From: an uncultured Arcobacter sp.
GTDB lineage: Bacteria > Campylobacterota > Campylobacteria > Campylobacterales > Arcobacteraceae
Length of the DNA: 7,451 nucleotides
Assembly: GCA_913054415.1 (NCBI GenBank)
Contig: CAJXII010000080.1
Span: 1-7,451 of the forward strand
Direction of reading: 5' to 3'
The translations under genes were made by a program, and so were the position numbers. Shown here in pieces: positions 1-4,992 of this stretch (position 1 is the stretch's first letter; every line of letters begins with the position of its first letter). The notes under the pieces are model-generated. The model was not told the origin of the DNA. It ran no database searches and saw only the letters and a list, made by a program, of their open reading frames with translations.

Positions 1-14
1 AAAGGAGTTGAATA

Positions 15-1667
15 ATGAGGAATATAATATTAATCTTACTTATATTTCTAAACATAAGTTTATATTCTAATACTTTAAAAAAAGCTCAAAAATTATGCGA
101 GAATAATGAAAGTACAAAAGCTATAATGATATATAAAATGTTGTCAAATAATGGTAATACTGAAGCTACCGAGGAATTAGTTAAAATATATGATTGGGGA
201 AAATGTAAAACTAAAGTAAATTATAAAAAATCATTTTTTTATTTAAGTATACTTGCTAAAAAAGGTGACAAAGATGCTATTTCTGCTATTGCCACTAGGT
301 ATATAATAGGAAATGGTATAAAAAAAGATTTAGATAAAGCAGAATATTGGCTTACTAAATATAATAATATATCAGATGCTAAAATTCAATATGATATAGC
401 AACACAATTTAGTATATTTGGAGCACACGATAAGGCATTAAAATGGTATTTAAAATCTGCAAAACAAAATTATATCGAGTCTTTCTATTGGCTTGGAAAG
501 ATATATTTCTATGGTTATGGTACTACTTTAAAAAATCCAAAAGAAGCTTTATTTTGGTGGGAAAAAGGTGCTAACTTAGGAAATTATGCTTGCATGGAAG
601 AAACTGCTGAAATTTATTATAATAGTCACTATGGTCTTGCTAATGAAAGTAAATATTTTTATTGGATGGAAAAAGCTGCAATGAAAAAATCTAGTTATAA
701 AACTCAATATTATTTAGCACTATCATATTTTGATAAAAATAATAAAAATAGAGCTGCTTACTGGGCAAAAGAAGCTTACACAAATGGGTGTAAAGATGCA
801 AAAAAATTTTGGGATAAAGAAAAGCTTTGGCAATATACTGTATCCAAATCCAATATTAATAAATTAAATATAAAATTAACAAGTAGTAATACATTAATCA
901 ATGATGATATTAAAGATAAATTAAATCACTTAAAGTTAGTTAAAGTTAACTCTAAAAATTGGCTTTTTATAATTGCAACCGAAAATTATATTTATACCGA
1001 TAAAGTCAAATATTCAAATAATAGTGCAAAAGATTTTTTACAAGTTGCTCAAAAAACCTTAGGAATATCAAAACGAAATACATATAATCTAATAGGTGCT
1101 AAATCTACAAGTGGAGCAATAAAGGATAATCTATCACTTATGCTTAAAAATGTCAAAAAAGGTGATACTATATATTTTTATTATAGCGGGCATGGAATAC
1201 CAATATTACCTGACAATGAGCCTTATATTTTACCAAAAGATAAAATACCTGAAATGATAGGTAAAGATAAGTTTTTTAAATTATCAAATATTTATAAATT
1301 ACTTTCCAATAGTAAAGCTACTAAAGTAATCGCATTTGTAGATAGTTGTTTTAGTGGTGCAACAGATGGTAAAAGTATTATAAAAGGCGTAGCAGCTTCA
1401 AGACTTGTACCTAAAAAAGTAACTTTTGATAAATCCAAGATGGTAGTATTAACAGCTGGAAAAAATAAACAATATTCAAATATGTATGAAGCTAAAGGAC
1501 ATAGACTTTTTAGTTATTTTGTTATGAAATCATTACTTAAAGGTAAAACAAATATAAATGATATTTATAGAGAAGTTTATACAAATGTAAAAGATGAATC
1601 ATATAAAATGGGTGATATGAAAATACAAGAGCCAACTATCGATGGTAACTTAGAATTGAAATTATAG
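15..1667 (+). CDS. Exported Sel1-repeat protein with C-terminal caspase-like (C14) protease domain
   Basis: 550 aa. An AAAGGAG ribosome site at 1-7 sits 7 bases before the ATG and supports this start. Residues 1-18 look like a signal peptide: Arg2, a hydrophobic core at about 4-17, likely cleavage near Ser18, and no lipobox Cys. Residues about 21-262 form five to six Sel1/TPR-like helical repeats. The clearest are 86-120 (GNGIKKDLDKAEYW) and 153-190 (GYGTTLKNPKEALFWW); such repeats usually bind proteins. Residues about 313-550 form a caspase-like domain. The catalytic pair is His393 in YYSGHG and Cys445 in DSCFSG, each preceded by a hydrophobic strand, so the enzyme should be active. DSCxSG is typical of bacterial orthocaspases and metacaspases, which usually cut after Arg or Lys; specificity here is unknown. 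The gene precedes a fic-like gene by 8 bases. It is visibly richer in A/T and in ATA and TTA codons than rpsL-fusA, which suggests an accessory gene but does not prove transfer. Substrate and role are not recognised. Confidence 0.88.
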   Translation: MRNIILILLIFLNISLYSNTLKKAQKLCENNESTKAIMIYKMLSNNGNTEATEELVKIYDWGKCKTKVNYKKSFFYLSILAKKGDKDAISAIATRYIIGNGIKKDLDKAEYWLTKYNNISDAKIQYDIATQFSIFGAHDKALKWYLKSAKQNYIESFYWLGKIYFYGYGTTLKNPKEALFWWEKGANLGNYACMEETAEIYYNSHYGLANESKYFYWMEKAAMKKSSYKTQYYLALSYFDKNNKNRAAYWAKEAYTNGCKDAKKFWDKEKLWQYTVSKSNINKLNIKLTSSNTLINDDIKDKLNHLKLVKVNSKNWLFIIATENYIYTDKVKYSNNSAKDFLQVAQKTLGISKRNTYNLIGAKSTSGAIKDNLSLMLKNVKKGDTIYFYYSGHGIPILPDNEPYILPKDKIPEMIGKDKFFKLSNIYKLLSNSKATKVIAFVDSCFSGATDGKSIIKGVAASRLVPKKVTFDKSKMVVLTAGKNKQYSNMYEAKGHRLFSYFVMKSLLKGKTNINDIYREVYTNVKDESYKMGDMKIQEPTIDGNLELKL

Positions 1668-1670
1668 GGG
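1667..1670 (+). promoter_or_regulatory. Ribosome binding site of the fic-like gene, overlapping the upstream stop codon
   Basis: A GGGG run begins with the last base of the caspase gene's TAG stop and ends 5 bases before the ATG at 1676. Terminating ribosomes would sit on this site, so translation of the two genes is probably coupled. It also supports the ATG at 1676 as the start. Confidence 0.6.
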
Positions 1671-1675
1671 TAAAA

Positions 1676-2470
1676 ATGATAACTTATAATCCTGATTATT
1701 TAGACAATACAGATATATTTACTTCAAATGAGATAAAACTTTTAGAAGAGTTAAATCAAAAAGTTTCACTAGAAAAATTTTTGAATAATAAAAGCTATAT
1801 AGACAAGTTTGGTTTAGATTTTATATATACATCAGCACTTATTGAAGGTAATACTTACGATAAACTAGATACTCAAGCATTGATAGAATATGGAAGAACT
1901 GCAGGTGGTAAAAAATATAGTGATGCTAAAATGATCTTAAATTTACGAGATGCTTATGATATATTTATGACACAAGATTTAAAACCAGATAAGCAAACTT
2001 TAAAAGATCTACATTTTATTTTATCATCTGAGATGATACCTGAAAATAAAAGGGCATTGCCACGAGATAGTGAAGTTGTAATTACTGGATCTAATTATAT
2101 CCCACTAGCAACCAAAGAAAAACTTGATGATGAGTTAAATTATCTCTTTAAAATAAGCAATACGATAAAAAATCCATTTGACAAAGCGATATATTTGCAC
2201 AATAATCTAGCGTATCTTCAATATTTTACAGATTGTAATAAAAGAACTGCTAGGATGATGTTAAATATTGTTTTAAAAGATCACTCTAAAATGATCTATA
2301 TCCCAGATGAACAAAGTATAAAAGAGTATTTAAAATCGATAGTGAATTATTATGAAACAGGAGATTATACTTTATTTAAAAATTATTTTATTAATAGTTA
2401 TAAAAAAGTAATTGAGATGATACTAGAGATAGAACAATCAAGAGAAAATGAAAAAAATCTTAGAAAATAA
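1676..2470 (+). CDS. Fic-fold protein, class II type, with altered active-site motif
   Basis: 264 aa, no signal peptide, so probably cytoplasmic. Fic enzymes usually transfer AMP, or in Doc a phosphate, onto target proteins. Residues 53-59 read SALIEGN, matching the inhibitory-helix motif (S/T)xxxE(G/N) of class II Fic proteins, with Glu57 as the inhibitory Glu. Residues about 128-158 (PRDSEVVITGS onward) fit the target-binding flap. The Fic motif lies at 182-193 as QYFTDCNKRTAR. Against the canonical HxFx(D/E)GNGRxxR, the catalytic His is Gln182 (codon CAA at 2219-2221) and the two anion-hole glycines are Cys187 and Lys189. Phe184, Asp186, Asn188, Arg190 and Arg193 are kept, and NKRTA resembles Doc. 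The protein may be catalytically dead, may use another chemistry, or may belong to a divergent Fic subgroup. Its ribosome site overlaps the stop codon of the caspase gene, and hisA follows 21 bases later, so all three genes are probably co-transcribed. Confidence 0.87.
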   Translation: MITYNPDYLDNTDIFTSNEIKLLEELNQKVSLEKFLNNKSYIDKFGLDFIYTSALIEGNTYDKLDTQALIEYGRTAGGKKYSDAKMILNLRDAYDIFMTQDLKPDKQTLKDLHFILSSEMIPENKRALPRDSEVVITGSNYIPLATKEKLDDELNYLFKISNTIKNPFDKAIYLHNNLAYLQYFTDCNKRTARMMLNIVLKDHSKMIYIPDEQSIKEYLKSIVNYYETGDYTLFKNYFINSYKKVIEMILEIEQSRENEKNLRK

Positions 2471-2491
2471 TTAAAAAAGGAAATAAAACCA

Positions 2492-3205
2492 ATGGAAATA
2501 TTACCAGCGATAGATTTAAAAGATGGAAAAGCAGTCCGATTAAGCAAAGGTCTAATGGATAGTGCAAAAATATATAGCGATGAGCCATGGCAAGTAGCAA
2601 AACGATTTGAAGAGTTAGGAAGTAAATGGATCCATATAGTTGATCTAAATGGTGCTTTTGCTGGAGAACCAGCAAATTTAGAACAGATTAAAAAAATTCG
2701 TCAAAACTGTAATCTAAAAATGGAACTAGGTGGTGGTATCAGAGATGAAGATACTATTAAGATGTATTTAGAACTAGGTGTTGATAGACTTATCTTAGGA
2801 AGTATTGCTGTTAAAGATCCACAATTTGTAAAAGATATGGCAAGTAAATATCCAATAGCAGTAGGAATTGATGCCAAAGATGGTATGGTAGCAGTTGAAG
2901 GATGGGCAGAGGTATCTTCTATGAAAGCAGTTGATTTAGCAAAAGAGTTTGCTAGTGCTGGTGTTGAAGCTATTATATGCACAGATATTAGCAAAGATGG
3001 TATGCTTTGTGGTGTAAATGTAGAATTTACTCAAGATATAGCACTTGCAAGTAAAGTTGATACAATAGCATCTGGTGGGGTAAAAGATATTCAAGATATT
3101 AAAAACTGTAAAGCCAATGGAAACATAGCAGGTGTAATAGTTGGAAAAGCTTTTTATGAAGGCACTTTAGATTTAGAAGAGGCTTTTAAAATTTTAGAAG
3201 CCTAA
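2492..3205 (+). CDS. hisA: HisA, phosphoribosylformimino-5-aminoimidazole carboxamide ribotide (ProFAR) isomerase
   Basis: 237 aa, the usual length. A cytosolic enzyme of histidine biosynthesis that isomerises ProFAR to PRFAR by an Amadori rearrangement. It is a single (beta/alpha)8 barrel built from two half-barrels. The first half opens with PAIDLKDGKAVRL (5-17) and carries Asp8, the general base. The second carries Asp127 in GIDAKDG, the general acid by comparison with the Thermotoga enzyme. Phosphate-binding elements are LGGGIR (79-84), LGS (102-104), TDISKDG (164-170) and SGGV (194-197). AAAGGA at 2476-2481 lies 10 bases before the ATG. In related genomes hisA usually follows hisH or other his genes. 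Here the caspase and fic-like genes precede it with no visible terminator, so hisA may be read from their promoter. PriA-type bifunctionality cannot be excluded by eye but is not expected in this group. Confidence 0.97.
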   Translation: MEILPAIDLKDGKAVRLSKGLMDSAKIYSDEPWQVAKRFEELGSKWIHIVDLNGAFAGEPANLEQIKKIRQNCNLKMELGGGIRDEDTIKMYLELGVDRLILGSIAVKDPQFVKDMASKYPIAVGIDAKDGMVAVEGWAEVSSMKAVDLAKEFASAGVEAIICTDISKDGMLCGVNVEFTQDIALASKVDTIASGGVKDIQDIKNCKANGNIAGVIVGKAFYEGTLDLEEAFKILEA

Positions 3206-3209
3206 AGTT

Positions 3210-3233
3210 GTTACCATTTTTTAAGATGGTAAC
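3210..3233. terminator. Hairpin between the convergent hisA and thiF-like genes
   Basis: GTTACCAT (3210-3217) pairs with ATGGTAAC (3226-3233) around an 8-base loop. It starts 4 bases after the hisA stop and overlaps the last codons and stop of the - strand gene. Neither side has a long U tract after the stem, so it may be a weak bidirectional terminator or a 3'-end stabiliser. Confidence 0.5.
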
Positions 3234-3895
3234 TTAAACTGATTGAGCATCATCTGCCCATCTTCACTAAAAAACATATAATAAAGTAGATCTTTTTTAA
3301 CACTCAAATCTGTTAAATATCTAATAGCAAGATTTGCTTGAAATGAAGCTATTTGCATAACAATAGCAGTAGTAATACCCTCTGGCACTCTTTGTTGAAT
3401 ATTCATAATCGAACTAAATTTAACTTTATCAAAAAAACAAACTTGCCCATGAAATTGCTCCACACTACCATATATCCAAGGTGTATTTTGTTTTTTAGCA
3501 TATTTATCTATCTCATCTCTTACTATTAGATTATCTGTAGCATCTAAAATCAAATCTATTTTTGGTGTGCTGTTAAGTTTTGTATATTCTTCAAATGATA
3601 TATTATATGATGTAACTTGAACATAAGGGCAACGACTCTCTAACACATCTTTTAAAACATCAGCTTTATTTTTATCAATATCTGACATAGTAAATGCGAT
3701 TTGTCTATGGATATTATGTATAGCTACTGTATCAAAATCTATTAATGTAATCTTACCAATACCACTAGAACCTAAAGCTATTGCCAAACTTGATCCCAAT
3801 CCACCAGATCCAACAATCAAAATATGTTTATTTTGTAAATTGTTTTGGGTTTGTTCACCCCATAATTGTATCTGTCTATCAAAATATTTATCCAT
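3221..3895 (-). CDS. ThiF/MoeB/HesA-family E1-like adenylyltransferase, short form without zinc cysteines
   Basis: 224 aa. Family members adenylate the C-terminal Gly-Gly of a ubiquitin-like sulfur carrier (ThiS, MoaD) for thiamine, molybdopterin or other sulfur-transfer pathways. Visible motifs: the N-terminal RQIQLWGEQTQ; nucleotide loop GSGGLGSS (29-36); the Asp53-Asp55 pair in LIDFDTV followed by Asn61, Arg64 and Gln65; Lys77; and DATDN (118-122). These are the ATP-binding and adenylation residues, so activity looks intact. Only two cysteines occur, Cys89 and Cys152. The two CxxC zinc motifs of MoeB/ThiF and the ThiF-type sulfur-relay Cys in the crossover loop are missing, and the C-terminus is short compared with about 250 aa. 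GGAAG at 3906-3902 on the - strand lies 6 bases before the ATG. No thiS, thiG or moaD gene is adjacent, so a thiF or moeB symbol is not justified. A carrier-activating role is likely; the carrier is unknown. Confidence 0.9.
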   Translation of the reverse strand: MDKYFDRQIQLWGEQTQNNLQNKHILIVGSGGLGSSLAIALGSSGIGKITLIDFDTVAIHNIHRQIAFTMSDIDKNKADVLKDVLESRCPYVQVTSYNISFEEYTKLNSTPKIDLILDATDNLIVRDEIDKYAKKQNTPWIYGSVEQFHGQVCFFDKVKFSSIMNIQQRVPEGITTAIVMQIASFQANLAIRYLTDLSVKKDLLYYMFFSEDGQMMLNQFKLPS

Positions 3896-3910
3896 ATATC
3901 ACTTCCATCA

Positions 3911-3929
3911 GATTAATTTTAAACTAATC
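3911..3929. promoter_or_regulatory. Imperfect palindrome in the thiF/rpsL divergent region
   Basis: GATTA (3911-3915) and TAATC (3925-3929) are inverted, and the centre is also nearly symmetric around TTTTAAA with one mismatched position. A TATATT -10-like box on the - strand (3942-3937) would place the palindrome at the start of the thiF-like transcript, where an operator could sit. In such AT-rich DNA a short palindrome can arise by chance, so this is only a candidate. Confidence 0.25.
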
Positions 3930-3975
3930 ATAACAAAATATATCTTAGTTAATAATTTTCTAAGCAAAATTTATA

Positions 3976-3981
3976 TATAAT
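3976..3981 (+). promoter_or_regulatory. Candidate sigma-70 -10 box for the rpsL-rpsG-fusA operon
   Basis: A perfect TATAAT in the context TTATATATAATCC, with transcription predicted to start near 3988. No good -35 hexamer is seen at the right distance; the upstream DNA is A/T-tract rich, as is usual for sigma-70 promoters of Campylobacterota. It leaves a leader of about 135 nt before rpsL. Chance matches are common in AT-rich DNA, but this is the best one in the gap. Confidence 0.55.
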
Positions 3982-3993
3982 CCATAACTTTTT

Positions 3994-4090
3994 TCAGATA
4001 AATTATTCTTTCTGAGATTAGGTAGTATTGAAATAGTATATGCTATTTCGTAAGAGAAGCCTGAGCGATGCGGTTGTGTTTACTGCACAA
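3994..4090 (+). promoter_or_regulatory. Structured leader of the str operon (three stem-loops)
   Basis: Three hairpins can be drawn in the untranslated leader. SL1 pairs TCAGA (3994-3998) with TCTGA (4011-4015) and is weak. SL2 pairs GAAATAG (4030-4036) with CTATTTC (4043-4049), a perfect 7 bp stem with a 6-base loop. SL3 pairs TTGTG (4074-4078) with CACAA (4086-4090), extendable by a G-U pair. The part from about 4050 to 4075 is noticeably less AT-rich than its surroundings. None has a following U tract, so they are not terminators. Ribosomal protein operons are often autoregulated through such leaders; that this one is, is inference. Confidence 0.4.
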
Positions 4091-4124
4091 ATAATCGTTA
4101 CAAACCAAATTTTAAAGGAAAGAG

Positions 4125-4499
4125 ATGCCTACAATCAATCAATTGATTAGAAAAGAGCGAAAAAGAATTATCAAAAAATCTAAATCGCCTGCATTGGACA
4201 GTTGTCCACAAAGAAGAGGAGTATGTACAAGAGTATATACAACAACACCTAAAAAACCAAACTCAGCTTTAAGAAAAGTTGCAAAAGTAAGACTTACTAC
4301 AGGTTTTGAAGTTATTTCGTATATCGGTGGAGAAGGACATAACCTTCAAGAACATAGTATCGTGCTTGTTCGAGGTGGTAGAATCAAGGATTTACCTGGG
4401 GTTAAATACCATATCGTTAGAGGTGCATTAGATACAGCTGGTGTTGCAAACAGAACTGTTGCAAGATCTAAATATGGAACTAAAAAGCCTAAAAAATAA
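4125..4499 (+). CDS. rpsL: Small ribosomal subunit protein uS12
   Basis: 124 aa, the normal bacterial length. S12 lies at the decoding centre of the 30S subunit and monitors codon-anticodon pairing. The signature TTTPKKPNSALRK (39-51) and the loop RGGRIKDLPGVKYH (83-96) are complete. Lys43 and Lys88 (Met counted as 1), the positions most often changed in streptomycin-resistant mutants, are both wild-type lysines. Asp89 is the residue that RimO methylthiolates in some bacteria. CPQRRGVCTRVYTTTP is typical of the non-zinc form. AAAGGA at 4114-4119 lies 5 bases before the ATG. It is the first gene of the rpsL-rpsG-fusA operon, behind a structured leader. No oddity was seen. Confidence 0.99.
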   Translation: MPTINQLIRKERKRIIKKSKSPALDSCPQRRGVCTRVYTTTPKKPNSALRKVAKVRLTTGFEVISYIGGEGHNLQEHSIVLVRGGRIKDLPGVKYHIVRGALDTAGVANRTVARSKYGTKKPKK

Positions 4500-4515
4500 G
4501 TAAAAGGATTAGATA

Positions 4516-4983
4516 ATGAGAAGAAGAAAAGCTCCCGTAAGAGAAGTAATGGCTGATCCTATTTACAATAGTAAAGTGATCACAAAATTTATAAATGCAA
4601 TTATGCTAGATGGTAAAAAATCTATTGCACAAAAAATTATGTATGGTGCAGTGGTAAACCTTGACAATAGAGGTGAAGAAAAAGGTATAGATATCTTTGA
4701 AAGAGCTATTGAAAATGTAAAACCATTAGTAGAAGTAAAAAGCAGAAGAGTTGGTGGTGCTACATACCAAGTGCCTATGGAAGTAAGACCAGTAAGAAGA
4801 CAAACACTTGCTCTTAGATGGCTAATCGAAGCTGCTAGAAAAAGAAATGAAAGAACTATGGTAGATAGACTTGCAAATGAACTTTTTGAAGCTGCAAACG
4901 AAAGAGGTGCATCATTTAAGAAAAAAGAAGATGTTCATAAAATGGCTGAAGCAAATAAAGCATTTGCTCACTATAGATGGTAG
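4516..4983 (+). CDS. rpsG: Small ribosomal subunit protein uS7
   Basis: 155 aa, about the usual 156. S7 starts assembly of the 30S head by binding the 3' major domain of 16S rRNA and lines the E site. Two family signatures are intact: the N-terminal MRRRKAPVREVMADPIY and the RNA-binding segment SRRVGGATYQVPMEVRP (residues 76-92). The C-terminal KEDVHKMAEANKAFAHYRW is the typical ending in epsilonproteobacteria. AAGGA at 4504-4508 lies 7 bases before the ATG. The gap after rpsL is only 16 bases, too short for the S7-binding control structure that the E. coli str operon carries between rpsL and rpsG, so feedback control, if present, must use another site such as the leader. Confidence 0.99.
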   Translation: MRRRKAPVREVMADPIYNSKVITKFINAIMLDGKKSIAQKIMYGAVVNLDNRGEEKGIDIFERAIENVKPLVEVKSRRVGGATYQVPMEVRPVRRQTLALRWLIEAARKRNERTMVDRLANELFEAANERGASFKKKEDVHKMAEANKAFAHYRW

Positions 4984-4985
4984 GA
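4981..4985 (+). promoter_or_regulatory. Ribosome binding site of fusA, overlapping the rpsG stop
   Basis: TAGGA includes the rpsG TAG stop and ends 7 bases before the fusA ATG at 4993. The overlap suggests translational coupling of fusA to rpsG and supports the ATG used. Confidence 0.6.
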
Positions 4986-4992
4986 TTATAAG

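Noticed and set aside
234..240. T7 tract in the caspase gene as a phase-variation site
   Set aside because: Short T and A runs occur all over this AT-rich gene, the frame is intact, and phase variation in this group mostly uses long G/C tracts.
2460..2994. Two open - strand frames (2460-2675 and 2701-2994)
   Set aside because: Both lie antisense inside the fic-like 3' end and hisA, lack ribosome sites, and mirror hisA codons; hisA is clearly the real gene.
4040..4150. A 36-codon frame starting in the SL2 loop and overlapping the rpsL start
   Set aside because: The only ribosome-site-like AGGT is about 16 bases from the ATG, too far, and the frame ends inside rpsL with no family resemblance. 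It is most likely chance.
4251..4388. Possible streptomycin-resistance changes in rpsL
   Set aside because: Lys43, Lys88 and Pro91 are all the wild-type residues.
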